Assembly (NCBI GenBank): GCA_963930645.1
Contig: OZ005655.1
Span: 132,729,626-132,793,625, forward strand
From: Salticus scenicus
Lineage: Eukaryota > Arthropoda > Arachnida > Araneae > Salticidae
Reading direction: 5' to 3'
DNA: 64,000 nucleotides
A program made the position numbers and the translations under genes. Position 1 is the stretch's first letter. Each line of letters begins with the position of its first letter. Positions 23,824 through 36,561 of the stretch are shown here, in pieces. The notes below the pieces were generated by a model that was given only the letters and a program-made list of their open reading frames with translations, was not told the DNA's origin and ran no database searches.

Positions 23824-24286
23824 AAAGAATATGCTGAATTAACACTTATTTTCCTGTTATTTTCATTTTTCAAAAGAATTAAAGTAAAAATATTTGTAGA
23901 TTATTTTCTAAAACACAAGTAAAACCATATGGATGAAAAGATGCCTATAATATAACTTTTAGCTTTGGATATTTATAAAAGTCCACACCGTGGTCAGGGA
24001 TGTCCGCTCCGTTGAAACATTATATTTGGAAATTAATTAATTACCAATCAAAAAATAGCTAACGCGATAGCTCATCAATTAGATTCATAGTTGTCAAGAA
24101 AGAGTTAAGGAATTTTTAAAAAAAGGTTTTTGGTAAAATTTTTATATTTTCAAATTAGTCTTCGTTTTCTACTCTTTAGATTGATAATCACCCATATATA
24201 TATAAAGTTCAAAAATGTTTTGAAAGGTCAAAATAATTTATAATCTCACATTGCATTCAGTGCAAAGCTACTAAAATGCAATAAGA

Positions 24287-25180
24287 GAATATATGAAATT
24301 ATAATATATGTTTTCAGACATATAAAAGTTGAAAATGTATGTCTGAAATTATGAAAATTGAAATGAATGATGTTATGAAATTATAAAAAGAAGTAATTTT
24401 GATTTTTATGTGATTAAATTGATTCATTGGAGCTCTAACATTAGTAAACTTATCTACAGAAATATCATTTTAAACTATCTTAATCGTAATAAAAGATTAA
24501 TTTCTAATTATCATGACATAATTAAGGATATTCAGGATTTCTTTAATAGAGCTATTGAAAATGATTATCCTATAGATTTTTTACATGATTATATTGCAGA
24601 AAAATATTTAAAACATTTGAAATATAAATGATTTTTTTAATTTTCCTTTTTAAATATTCCTTAATTTTCGATTATAATTAGCTATAATAACTTTATTTAT
24701 TGTTTTAATTTCTTTAATTTAATATAGATGGCGTTGTAATATATTTTCGATTGTTTCATATTTTGGTTAGTTGTCTCGCTAGAAACCTTATGAAATGATG
24801 AAATGCATGCTGTTGTTTGTGTAAATGTTTGATCAATTTTCTGCCTAATCCATATAAGTTTTTGTCTGTTCCACATTATTTTATTCATTTTATTTTATCC
24901 ATATTGAATTTAGCCATATATGTGCTTTTTTATTAAACTGTCTGCCTAGGGGGAGAGTTTTGTTCAATTAAAAGCATGCTTTAACCCCACACGTATGTCT
25001 CAAGTCATACGGAGCACTTTTTGACTGTTTAAATCATGTATTTTACGTTTTTGCAGTAAGTTTCACTTACTGAAAAATTACTTTTATTTACTTTTTTTTT
25101 ATTAATATTGTCGTAAGTTTTTCTTTAGTTATTTTTGTTACATATTTTCAACTTTTATATGTCTGAAAACATATATTATA

Positions 25181-25192
<12 letters not shown>
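24287..25192. repeat. 52-bp inverted repeat bounding a retroelement-like region
   Basis: ATATGAAATTATAATATATG, TTTTCAGACATATAAAAGTTGAAAAT at about 24292-24340 is present in reverse complement at about 25141-25190, nearly identical. The interval holds a 73-codon frame (24410-24631, including SNYHDIIKDIQDFFNRAIEN) that vaguely resembles the region after a reverse transcriptase core. It probably marks an inverted duplication in an old retroelement. Confidence 0.6.

Positions 25193-25223
<31 letters not shown>
25187..25223. repeat. (AT)n microsatellite
   Basis: About 18 TA units between the inverted-repeat arm and the following coding relic. Confidence 0.95.
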
Positions 25224-25227
<4 letters not shown>

Positions 25228-25231
25228 CAAC

Positions 25232-25510
25232 TATAACTCTGTTTCAAGATCCACGGCTAACAGTAATGATCTTACATTATGTAAATGCAGCGATCCTTCA
25301 TTTGAAAAATTTGTTCACAGAGTGCATGGTCATGTACTTACTGGTAACATGCATATAGTTAATGATAGTAATCTCAGAAAATTTATGGAATATGGAACTA
25401 AATTTCGACTTCCCTCTAAAACCAATATTTCTCAAATTATCAAACAGTTTACTTATGATCTGGATTTGTTTATATGTATAAAATTTCTATTAAATACAAT
25501 AAAACTTTAG
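25232..25510 (+). pseudogene. fragment of a retroelement protein with Cys-x-Cys / HGHVLTGN motif
   Basis: An open frame from about 25232 to TAG at 25508-25510 reads CKCSDPSFEKFVHRVHGHVL, then TGNMHIVNDSNLRKFMEYG and KFRLPSKTNIS. The order Cys-x-Cys, HGHV(L/V)TGN, LR, K(F/Y)R(L/E)P is one I recall from large proteins of reverse-transcriptase-bearing elements (including Penelope-like ones) in cnidarians and arthropods. No catalytic domain is present here, so it is a fragment. The immediate downstream sequence forms a hairpin (25485-25534). Confidence 0.35.
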
Positions 25511-26281
25511 CATTTTACTGTATTTAATAGAAATATATAGATTTACTAACGATAGATAGTATATATATAGTAACGTTGATAGATATACTAACATTTTTCA
25601 TCTTTATTTAAAAGTGTTAAAAAGCGAAAATACATTTAAAACTGATGAAAAATTTACTTATCTTTATTTTTTTCTTACTAAACTTCCTTACATTATTCCT
25701 ATTAAACTACTGAATTCTGTTCAAAATATGAAGTCGTCCCAAAAATAAAAATAAATAAATAAATAAATAAAAATAAAAACAAGTAAAATAATAAACTTTG
25801 TTTCTTTTGTAATCGTTTTCAGCGTATCATGTCTTTTTCATTTTCCTGTCTAGCACAGTAAAAACTGTTTCCAATAAAAAAGAGGATTTTGACAGTTTTG
25901 CACCAAAATGTGTGATAAACATGCCAAAACAAACTGTTTTCATGTCAAAGCCGTTGAGTTTAGGTCATACTTATGTTGAAGTAGGGTAAAACATTTCAGT
26001 TATAAAAAGAATTAAAAACTTTTTATGATAATCTTATGACAGATTTTGCTAAGATATACATCGGTTGGTGCAATATGTAACTATTTTTTGATTTTGACAA
26101 ATATTTTTGATTTTTGAATTTTGATTTTTTTTTTTTTTTTTCAAAGCAAAACGAAATTTACTTAAGTGAATAACTATTTTAAATAAAGATAAATTTTTGT
26201 TTCTTCATTTGCCAACCTTATTAAATGGAGGGAAAATGTTGATCAATACTTCCATGTCAAGAACTGTCAAAATAGAAATTG

Positions 26282-26286
<5 letters not shown>
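25511..26286. other. AT-rich non-coding
   Basis: Hairpin TTTCTATTAAATAC…GTATTTAATAGAAA at 25485-25534, short AATA and T runs; nothing else recognised. Confidence 0.5.

Positions 26287-26287
<1 letters not shown>

Positions 26288-26368
<81 letters not shown>
26288..26368. repeat. (GA)n microsatellite
   Basis: About 40 perfect GA units, followed at 26380-26406 by a T homopolymer. Confidence 0.95.
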
Positions 26369-26370
<2 letters not shown>

Positions 26371-26374
26371 GAAC

Positions 26375-26409
<35 letters not shown>

Positions 26410-26586
26410 GCCGATCCTTATCAATTGCGCCATCTATATTAATAAAATCAGAGTTTTGTCTGTAAATTTGTCGGAATCAAAAAATTTTGCGATATCTTCA
26501 CGTTTCACACCCCATGAAAGACGAAAATGACTTCAGAACATTTTGCCTGTGTGTGTGTGCGTGCGTGTGTATGTCGCTTTTTTTCC

Positions 26587-27340
26587 CGGGTATCACTCGA
26601 GAACGGCCGGATGGAATTCAACGGTGCTTGGCAGAAACTCAGATCTTCACCCAACTTAAAATTATATCAATCAATTTTTCAGAAATTCCCCCCCCCCCGT
26701 TCCCCCCTGGGTGGCAAAAGACAAAAACACGTTTGTCCCGGCATCACTTGAGAACGGCTGGACGGAATTCAACGGTGCTTGGCAGGAATTTAGGTCTTTA
26801 CCCAACTTAAAATTATATCTATCAACTTTTCCGAAATCCCCCCCGCGTTTCCCCCTGGGGGGGCAAAATACAAAAACACGTTTGTCCGGGCATCACTTGA
26901 GAAAAGCTGGACTGAATTCAACAGCGCTTGGCTAAAACTTAGATCTTTATTCAACTTAAAATTATATCTATCAACCTTTCAGAAAATCCCCTCCGTTCTC
27001 CCCTGGGGGGGGCAAAAGACAAACACACGTTTGTCCGGGCATCACTTTAGAACAGTTGGGCTGAATTCAACAGCGCTTGGCAGAAACTTAGATTATTATC
27101 CAACTTAAAACTATATGTATTAACTTTTCAGAAATCCCCCCCCCCCCCGTTCCCCTCCCCCTGGGGGCAAAAGACAAAAGCACGTTTGTCCGGGTATCAC
27201 TTGAGAATGGCTGGACGGAATTCAACGGCGCTTCAAAGGAATGTAGGTCTTTGCTCAACTTAAAATTATAGCTATCAAATTTTCCGAAATTCCCCCCCCC
27301 CGTTCCCCCCTGCGGGAGAAAATGTCAAAAATACGTTTGT
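26587..27340 (+). repeat. ~150-bp minisatellite, five copies
   Basis: Units start at about 26588, 26741, 26889, 27037 and 27193, each beginning with TATCACTTGAGAACGG or CATCACTTGAGAACGG variants and carrying GAATTCAACGGTGCTTGG, CAACTTAAAATTATATC, then a C-run/GGGG pair and ACAAAAACACGTTTGTCC. Open frames of 74-107 codons in this stretch are by-products of the repeat. Confidence 0.9.
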
Positions 27341-28320
27341 AAGAATAACTCGGCTCCTAATTACTTCAGAATAAAGAAATTCCACATAGGGAAACTAGAC
27401 ATGAATACAAATAAAGCATTATCTGCGATTTAGGAATTTTCGATTTTTAAAGGAAGGAAGGGAGAAAATCGATTTTTGGCGGGAAATTTTGAAAATTCCT
27501 GATTTGAGTCGAACTCTACCAAAAATGGAATAAAGATGTTGAAAACAGGCTATGCGACTTTCTTAGGATATTTCCTAAAACACATTTTTGATTTTTGTGA
27601 TCTGCCATTTTTTTTCTTTGGGGGGGGGGGGGGGTATGCGTTACAAAGGGCAAAATTCGAGACACCCTTTTTAGCGCTAAATTTGCCCTGGGAAATTTAT
27701 GAGAGCTGCGGTCACGAAGTTTGGTGCTTGGATTGTTTATATGCATCCGGCATCTAAGCAAACGGGATTTATCGAAATACACCTTTCCCCCAGAGGGACA
27801 GGAAGCAAAAAAAAAAAAAAAAAAAAACGTTTGTAAGCATAACTCGGCCCCAAATTACTTCATGGTGAAGAAATTGCACATGATGAGACTAGAACATTAT
27901 GTACGATTTGAGAATTCATGATTCTTAAAGGAGAGAGTCGAAAAATCGTTTTTCGAGGGGGAAATTTTAGAAATTCCGGATTTTTTTAGTAGAACTCTAC
28001 TAAAGATGTTACAAAGGTATTGAAAATAGCCGTGTGTCTTCTTTAGAATATTTTCAAAAACGCATTTTCATTTTTTTTTTTTCTTTTTTGGGATCTTCGA
28101 TTTTTTTTGTTTTTGAAGGGGAGGGGGAGTTGCAAATTCAAGACCTCCTCCCCCCCCCCCCCTTTAGCGCTAAGTTTGTCTTGGGAAATCTATGGGATCT
28201 GCGGTCACGAAATTTGGTGCGCAAATTGTTTATACGTATCCGACACTTATTGTAACGAGATTTTACGAAATTCACCCACTTACCCCCTTGGTATAGTGGG
28301 AGGGGGGGGGCAATAAACAC
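27334..28320 (+). repeat. ~495-bp tandem duplication inside the Helitron
   Basis: GTTTGTAAGAATAACTCGG (27334) and GTTTGTAAGCATAACTCGG (27829) start two diverged copies. Both contain TTTAGCGCTAA, GGGAAAT(T/C)TATG, GCGGTCACGAA and a G-run. Confidence 0.8.
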
Positions 28321-28639
28321 GTTATTCTGTTTGAATTTGCATTACATTATCTTAGAATGATAAGTGGGTTTTGGTGTGTGGATGTTGATTAGGTGTACGC
28401 ATTATGTACTTTGGTGAGATTTCGCAAAACTTCTAACTTAGTCCTCGGGGAAGAATAAGTAAGAAGCGGGGAAGTTGCTGCCGAAGGCAGTGTGGACCCG
28501 GAATCCCTCATTTTGCGAGCGGGAAAAACCTCTAGGGAATACAGAGTAAATTTTAACTTAGGTTATTAATAATGATATGGAATTTTGACAACTCATTTAA
28601 GTATAGTGCTCAGCGAAGCGGGCAAAGCCTGCTAGTTAT

Positions 28640-30330
28640 TAGTTATATGTCTTGCTTACAAAGTATAATTGTTGTTCCCGATATTATCTTTATTGGCATA
28701 ATTGCTATGGAATTGAATATGGAAGGGGAAATTAAATTGATCAAATTTAATATTATTTTGCAATGTCGTATATGCATATACAGTAACACTTTAGACATTA
28801 AAAAATTAAAATAATTATACTTAAGTAGAAACTACAGTTATGATGTGTAATAATTATAATAGCCTTTAACTGTAAATTTTTACATTGCTATTTTTATTTA
28901 TGGATATCTAGAATAAGGGACCAAAGCCCCTGTAGTATTTGATTACTGGAAACTGGAAAGAATCCAGCGCAATGTTGTCTAGTTCTTATTAAAAAAAAAG
29001 TCAAAAAATTGTCTAAAATTCATTGAGCTTTACTTAAAGTTAAATGATTTAAAAGTGATTAAGGGCTTGTCTTCAGTGTTTACCCACTAAAAACAATCTG
29101 AATATATTCTTGAGAAAATAGTATTTTCTTAAGACATTTGTGAAGAGGTTTTATTGTCCGTGAAATTAGTGGAACCAATATGAAGTACATTGCTTACCAA
29201 ACTACCCAGGCTGGAAGTCCATAGATCCTTTTAAAAGAGAGTGCCACTTGACAAAAATAACATCAGTCATTTCAAATAAAATAGTTTTTTATTTTTATGC
29301 TAAAAAGATGAACAATCAAGTAAGCACTTGCACGGTTCTCGTAGAATTCTATAGGTTAGAGAGAGAGGGAGAGCAAACGTGGGCAGATGTTTCTAAAACC
29401 AGTAAACAAGAGATACTGACTGTTAGAAAGCAAAAGGTGTACTCCATTGCATTCGCCAATTCAAACCCGAAATTAATAAACCAATGCCAAATAAAGCGCC
29501 AAAAGAATGTTCTAATTGGCTAATTTAAAAATTTCATCCGTTATTCAAAAGACAAAGCCAAGCTTGGCAACATAAATTATACCAAAGTAATTATTTTTTA
29601 TCGGCGCCACCAATATATCATTAAGAATTAATTTGTTCTTTTTTTTTATTTTATTATTATTATTAAAAGAAACGAATCCACATCTGTTGACGCCAATAAG
29701 ACTGAACTAAGCTATTATGAAAGCATAAATCACTGGAAATGAAATAAATTTTGCAACTTCTGTTTATATTATAAAGTAATTTAGACAAATAAATTATTTT
29801 CTATCTATAATTAAATGAGATATTGAACATACCGTTGATGAAAAGGGGGAAATGTATCTATCTACAAACGAATAAGTCCCCTAGTAAAAATACAAATTAA
29901 ATTAAATAGAGATTGCCTTTTATAATAGAATGAATTGAATTCAGAGGATATTACAGAATAAAGTGTTCTTTTTATTGGAATAAATTAAATTAGATTTTAT
30001 ATGTTAAATGAATGAATTAATTTTATAACTATTCTTAATAAATCGACTTTTTTATTTAAAATTATAAATTGAATTATTTAGAAAGAAATTAAATATTTAA
30101 AAAAACATGTGTGTGAACTTGTTCTCACAACATTCTTCAAATATTTTAAAATATTTTGAAAATTTATCTTTTTCTGTAACATATCTTCAAAAATTTTGAA
30201 GACATTATAAAGAAATTTTGTGAAATTTCTTAAGAATGGGCCAAATAAGATATTCTGCAGATTTTCTGTAAAACTATCTGCAGAATATCTTGAGATTATT
30301 TTTAGTGGTTTTCACTCGTTCATTTTAGCC
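28640..30330. other. AT-rich non-coding
   Basis: Holds a 91-codon frame (29248-29523) without recognisable domains, codon bias or flanking splice signals, and a perfect 15-bp hairpin AGATATTCTGCAGAT / ATCTGCAGAATATCT at 30248-30290. I see no gene. Confidence 0.5.
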
Positions 30331-30333
30331 TTA

Positions 30334-30780
30334 CACTGAGAAAAAATGTATACCGTCTTCATCTAGAACGAATAAATAGTCATTTTCTCAATCCATAATC
30401 TAAAAATGTTGATTTTCGAGGTAAGCGTAAAAAGTACGCAAATAATCTGAATAAACGAAAGGATCGAGTATTTCTAGTCTATACTTTTCTAGAAGATGAA
30501 ACAGTATTATGAATATTATGATTTCTTTGTGTTTCGAGAAATTATCGCTTGAATTTCTAGAATTTGGTCATAAAACAAAAGTCTAGTTACTAAAACTCAC
30601 CTCTTGTGTTTGCATTTATTTTCAGAGATTTCACCACTATAGGAAAACGTTCTAGAATCCTAATAGTGGATTTTAGAATTCGATAGCCAAGGGAACGTGA
30701 ATTTATAAGGATGATATGGAACTATTTTTACTAGCGCCACAATTTACTTTTTAGTTGTTAGTTACAGCATTTTTTTCAGT
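30334..30780. mobile_element. possible 447-bp MITE
   Basis: CACTGAGAAAAAATG at 30334 is inverted (CATTTTTTTCAGTAT) at 30768-30782, about 15 of 17 bases paired, flanked by TA-like sequence. The interior is non-coding with short self-complementary stretches around TTCTAGAA. Termini of this CACTGARAAAAA kind are common in arthropod non-autonomous DNA transposons. Confidence 0.45.
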
Positions 30781-30789
30781 ATAATGGAA

Positions 30790-31830
30790 TGTTACTTTTG
30801 AAGTGAAAGGTGTTAAAACTTTTTATAGAAATGTTGCATAATGAAATATTACAATAAAACATATTACATACTCTCATAGCAACCTATAATAATATCTTGT
30901 TTCATTCACAAGAACAATTAAAAGTATATGATCAAATAACGAAAAACAATAAAGACAGAATTTTTTAAAAACTTAACATTAATGAGTAAAAATAAAATTA
31001 TTGAACGTGTTAACGTTACAAAGCACAAAATCGGAAAAAACTATAAGTTAAGCTAATGAAATATCTGTCAAGTTTGACAAAAAAAACAATAATAAAATGT
31101 CTCAGTTTCACAAGTTATGTTTTAATAATAAAACAGTTTGCTAGACAGGTGATATTTAAGGTGATGTATCACTTTACTACAATGAAATACTTATTTGACA
31201 ATAACAATAATAAGAACATTTTATTATATAATTTCTCATAAATGTATTGTAAATTATTGCAGCAGTACATTTTAGAAAATTGTACACAAATTGGAAAATA
31301 AACAATAAAATTAAAATTTTCATTAAAATTTAATTTCTTAAAAAATTTAATCAGTAAAATAATGTTTAATCAAAAATAATTTTTGTTTCTTTCTTTTTTC
31401 TTTGTTTCTTTCTTTCTTTTTTTTTTTTTTTTTTTTGAGCACGAGATTTGGAAATACATAAAAATAAAATACAATAAAAGAAAAAATAAAAATAAAATAA
31501 AATAAAAACAAGTAGATAAAAAAAAAAAAAATGTCTTTAAATAAAAATGGTCAAAAATTATAATCCGAGATTTCCGAATTTAATATGTATTATGATTGCA
31601 AACACATTTTGAAAGAAAGAAAATATAATGGCATACAAACTATTTATTTTTTGCTTGAGAAAATTTATATTTTCAAATTTATTTTATTTAAGTATAAAAA
31701 TTATTGCCCGGAATTAATATCACCAACCGAATTTTTTAAGCACAATATAAACATTTCTTTATAAAACACCTGGTACTCTATTATTTAGATCGAATTTAAC
31801 AATCGAACAATTTTTTATCACTGGCATTAA

Positions 31831-31886
<56 letters not shown>

Positions 31887-32322
31887 TAAATAAATAAAAA
31901 TAACGTTGAGTTATAAATACAGTTTATTTATTTGATTAATCTTTAGACTGAAAACACAGCTATAGTTAAAAACAAAAACAAAATAACAAACATAGAATAA
32001 ACTTGGAAAAACACAAAAGCGCATGCATTAAAAACTTTCGATTCAAGAAAATTTTTTTCAAAGATAATATTTTCAACCTTTGAAGAGTAAAAGCATAAAA
32101 TTTCTTCTTGAAACTTTCATAAAAATTGAAAATAGAAATTTGTTTTTCGATTTACATTTGTATTAAAAAAAAAAAAATGTATATATTTTTCTATTTGAAA
32201 TTTTATTCTTGGACTTTTTTCTACTTTTCGAATTAAACAAAAATATTTCGGAAGAGAAAATTACAGCCATAGTTAGTAACTTTCTCCAGAAATTTTCAAA
32301 ATCATGTTCTTGTTTAACCTAC

Positions 32323-32353
<31 letters not shown>

Positions 32354-33809
32354 TGATAAAATTGTTTTTTGTATGATAAACAAAAATTACCGCTAAAAAC
32401 TGAGTTTCTTTTAAAGTTAATTTCATTTGTGAAAAACTAGACATCAGACAGCACTCTTGTCGAATTTTAAATACGAAATATTAAATTCATCTTAAGGAAT
32501 TTTAAGGAACCGATATATCTGCATGTGTTGTTTAAAAACAATACAAGTACTTTATTTAAATACAAATGTATTATGCTAAATAAAGTAAAAATGTAGTGGG
32601 ACAGACATGACAAAAAACAGATATATAATCAAAGACTCACCCCTCAATTGCTCTAAATTGAGACACATTTGCAGTTCAGAGATTTTAATTTATACAAACA
32701 GAACTTTCGTCTGATATCAAATGTAAAAAAAAAGTTTTAAAATTTAAATAAATAAATATATACAAAAATTATATAATAGCGTAACATACATGACATGCGT
32801 AAAAATTTAGAATTTTTTGTTTATTTACTTTTAAGTTTTCCTTTTCAATTAATAAGCTACAATTTTTAACATAATGATATATTAATTTATATGTTTTGTT
32901 TGTTTTATGTGAAAAAAATGAGTTAATGAAAAATATAAAATTGTCTTTTGGTGCAATTTGCATGAAATTAAACTGAGTCGAAATTATTATTGTTTTCTAA
33001 TGTAATTTTATTATAATTGTTGACATGGTGTAAGTTTTATTTACAGGTGGTTAATATTACTACAACGCGTTTAAATTACAGGCTACTTGTTAATTTTACA
33101 GGTAGTTAAAATTAAACTGACGATACTTAGAAAACGCAAATGTAAACGCGTTTTGCAATAAAAACTACTTATGCGCATTCATTCTTGTCTAGTGAGCACA
33201 TCTTTGGTGCGACATTAAATCCACTCAACCTCAGCCTCAAATTCATGCTTTTGTACAGCATGTGCATCGCTTGTACACTGTGCACAAATGATTCATTGTA
33301 ATGAGAGGAATCGCTTTTATCACAGCTGTCGGTCTCCGAGCACAGCCAATGTAACTTTTATCAAATTATACGAATTCTTAGAGGGGGTGATTAAGGATTA
33401 ATAACTGTTTAATTGGTTGGTTGGGTTTTTACGTCACACTAGTGCTGCGCAATACTGTTTAATTGTTTCTAACCAAAGTGTTTTTAGTAGTACTTAAATT
33501 CTAATTATAATAATTTGAAAAGGTGTATTAATTATTATTTCAAAATTTTATTAGAAAACTATAACTGATATAATAAATAGATAAAAAATTAGATAGCTTT
33601 CAAGATAAGATATGTTATTTATTTTCATCCATATATGTGTATATTTGGTATTTTTTGTTAAATATATAGAGAGATATACACAGAGAGAGCGTTTGGCTTG
33701 TGGTAGAAAACCAGGAAAGATCCGCTATGTACGATGATAAAATGAAACAGATCAAGCAAATGATTTCTCCGAAATTTTAATTTCAATATTTTCTTAAACC
33801 TAAAATATT

Positions 33810-33848
<39 letters not shown>
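30790..33848. other. AT-rich non-coding with simple repeats
   Basis: Contains (AAT)n at 31829-31881, a pyrimidine tract at 31382-31436, A runs at 32165 and 32321-32350, and (TA)n at 33818-33848. A slightly GC-richer patch (33180-33380) has no open frame or match to the rest of the window, followed by the shared short repeat at 33421-33452. Confidence 0.5.
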
Positions 33849-33851
<3 letters not shown>

Positions 33852-36561
33852 GGTGAGTTTGACATAATCTGCCAAACGAAAGGAGCTGATAGAACAGCTC
33901 ATGGGAAGCATAAAACACCATAGAAACCCTGTCCTATCTCTAACCGTTTCCGAGTTATGGTAGATAGAAGAAAAATCTGTTTTTTTTTCCATCCCGTCTG
34001 AAATAACCCAAATTTGTCAGCTTTCTGGAAGACTTACACGCAAAATAAGCACATATTTGGAAAGAGCAGAAGACATCCTATCGAGTGACACCATTTACAT
34101 CAAAATACCTTAATTTGACGGCGAGCTATAAGCGCTCAAACATTGGCGAAGTTTAAAAACGAGTTGTCACCAAATTCTTTAACCGGCAATTCTGCAAACA
34201 CCGTTCAAGCTACAATCGGTCAAATTTACCAAAAACGTCTCCATTCCACAAGCTTTAGAAAGAGCTCACAATAAACCATATCGGTATTCTAGTTCTGGAG
34301 AAATATAGCCTTTTGTTTGAAATACATGATTGAAAACGGCGTTTGTCGAAATTCAGCAAACGAAACGATGGTGAGTAAATGGAACGTATGCAAATTCGTG
34401 ACTATCTGCATATGGACTCATAGTGATATGCAGATGTATTCTAACCTTCCTATGCGCGCATCCCACTCGCGGGTACAAAAGGCGAGTCAATCTGTAGCAG
34501 CTCATTAGCTCGTCAGCTTCTTTTACGTTTTATGCTGCTTATTGCTTTAGTCTTTCTGGACTTTGCTTGAGCTCGGCCGATTCTTTTCACGCTGCTCTCA
34601 CGTCTACTTGCTTAGTTCATACTTGGTATGTTTTCCTACATTGGTACGAATCAACCAAGTTGGTTCTTATTCCGTAGCACTTTTTTTCTTTTACTTTTGT
34701 AAATTAATATTGAAAATTTGTCCCTTTTTATTTACCCTTCTGAATTTTATTTTCAATTGAAGTCATCACAGGGATTAAATTGGCGTACTTTCCAACCTGT
34801 AAACAGATATGCCTAGTTTTACAAATGAAGAGCACGCGGATATGCATTTTGTGTATGGATTTTGCAATGGTAGCTCTCGGAGAGCCGAAGAAGAGTACGT
34901 CTACGTTATCCACATCGTCATGCGCCCAGCCGTGCTGTATTTGGCGCAGAGGAGTCCGTACTCGACCGAGTGGAGAGAAAGCCAAATATGAGTTCATGCA
35001 TACTTGCGAGAGAAGGTGGAATCTCCCAAAGTAAAGTGATGAATGTTTTGCGCAAAATCCATCCATACCACTTCACACCAGTACAAGAATTACGGCGCTC
35101 AGATTTCCAAAAGCGGGTAACATTCTGCCGCTGGCTTTTAGAGCGAAATATTGAGGAACACTATTTCCTTAGAACGATACTGTGGACAGATGAGTCACTT
35201 TTCACTCGGGATGGTATGTTAAATTTACAAAACTGGCATCATTACGCTCAACAAAATCCATTTGTGACACGAAACTCATCGTTCCAGACGCGATTCAGCT
35301 TAAATGTTTGGCTTGGAGTGATTGGCGATCGCTTGATAGGTCCGCATGTGTTCCAAGATCATCTGACAAGCAATACATATTTGGAGTTTCTGGAACATCA
35401 TCTTCCAGGATTACTTGATGTCATTCTTGTACCCCAACGAGCGGAAATCATTTTCTAACACGATGAGGCCCCTGCACATTCTTCCAATGCCGTTCGGAAC
35501 TTCTTGACTCAGCAGTATCCGCGATGGATTGGTCGTAATGGACGAATTCCTTGGCCACCTAGATCGCCAGATCTCACTCCATTGGACTTCTATGTTTGGG
35601 TTTTCCTGAAGCAAGACGTTTACCGCACAGAAGTTGCCAGTTTTCAAGATTTAAGCAGCCAGCTCGATGATAAAATAATAAAATTGAGGAATGAGCATTC
35701 GCTAAGAGCTACTGTGGTTTCCGTTCGCAAGCGGGCAAGGGGATGTATCAGGTGTGGGGGTAACCAATTTCAGCAGTGGCACTAAATTTCACACATCCTT
35801 TCGAATGCATATGTTCTTTAATCATAAACGTGAGATACGTCTTTTTTTTTTTTTTTTTTTTTTTTTTTTGCCATATTCCTTTGTGAAAGACGTAAGAAAC
35901 GTCATACTTCTTTTGTTTCCATTCCATTGTATTTGTAAACTTAATACAACTGCTACTTTTCTTGTTTGTCTTTAAAACTTTCTTTTTTGCATCTGGCAAA
36001 ACAGCGGGCTGAAGTCGGACATGAAATCAAGGACGACCATGGCACCCCGTGAGTCTCCTTCTCGACGAACGTCGAGTTCAGTGATGAATGCATTTCAAAC
36101 AAAAGACTAAATTTTTCCTGAACTCGAACACCGATATGGTTTATTGTAGGCTCATTCTAAAGCTTGTGGAATGGAGACGTTTTTGGTAAATTTGACCGAT
36201 TGTTGCTTGAACGGTGTTTGCAGAATTGGCGGTTAAAGAATTTGGTGACAACTCGATTTTAAACTTCGCCAATGTTTGAGCGCTTGTAGTTCGCCGTCAG
36301 ATTAAGGTATCTTGATATAAATGGTGTCACCCGATAGGATGTTTTCTGCTCTTTCCAAATATGTGCTTATTTTGCGTGTAAGTCTTTCAGAAAGCTGACA
36401 AATTTGGGTTTTTTCAGACGGTATGGAAAAAAACTGATTTTTCTTCTATCTACCATAACTCGGAAACGGTTAGAGATAGGACAGGGTGTCTATGGTATTT
36501 TATGCTCTCCATGGGCTGTTCTATCACCTCCTTTCGTTTGGTAGATTATGTCAAACTCACC

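Larger units (their letters stand above)
21870..24025 (+). mobile_element. unclassified element with repeated TCCACTCCGTGGA palindromes
   Basis: The 13-mer TCCACTCCGTGGA, itself an imperfect palindrome, or a close variant occurs at 21878, 22075, 22265, 22421, 22435, 22479 (reverse orientation), 23983 and 24002. The copies fall in two clusters on either side of a degenerate basic reading frame (23052-23755). This is the layout of a DNA transposon with subterminal transposase-binding repeats, but no terminal repeat or transposase could be recognised, so the class is open. Confidence 0.45.
26433..28635 (+). mobile_element. non-autonomous Helitron with internal minisatellites
   Basis: The 5' end reads A|TCTATATTAATAAAATC and the 3' end CAGCGAAGCGGGCAAAG, CCTGCTAG|T. 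A terminal hairpin AGCGGGC-AAA-GCCTGCT (7-bp stem, one G-T pair) overlaps the CTAG. The 5' start also resembles, from memory, the TCTATA-type starts of arthropod Helitrons. The 2.2-kb body has no Rep or helicase coding. It is filled by two internal tandem repeats (26587-27340 and 27334-28320) rich in C and G runs. Its 3' end is homologous to 62205-62238. Confidence 0.7.

Noticed and set aside
26197..26935. Overlapping frames of 74-107 codons around the GA microsatellite and minisatellite
   Set aside because: They are translations of simple repeats and of the ~150-bp tandem units; no domain and no independent support.
29248..29523. 91-codon plus-strand open frame
   Set aside because: No domain, no conserved motif, no flanking splice or promoter signal.
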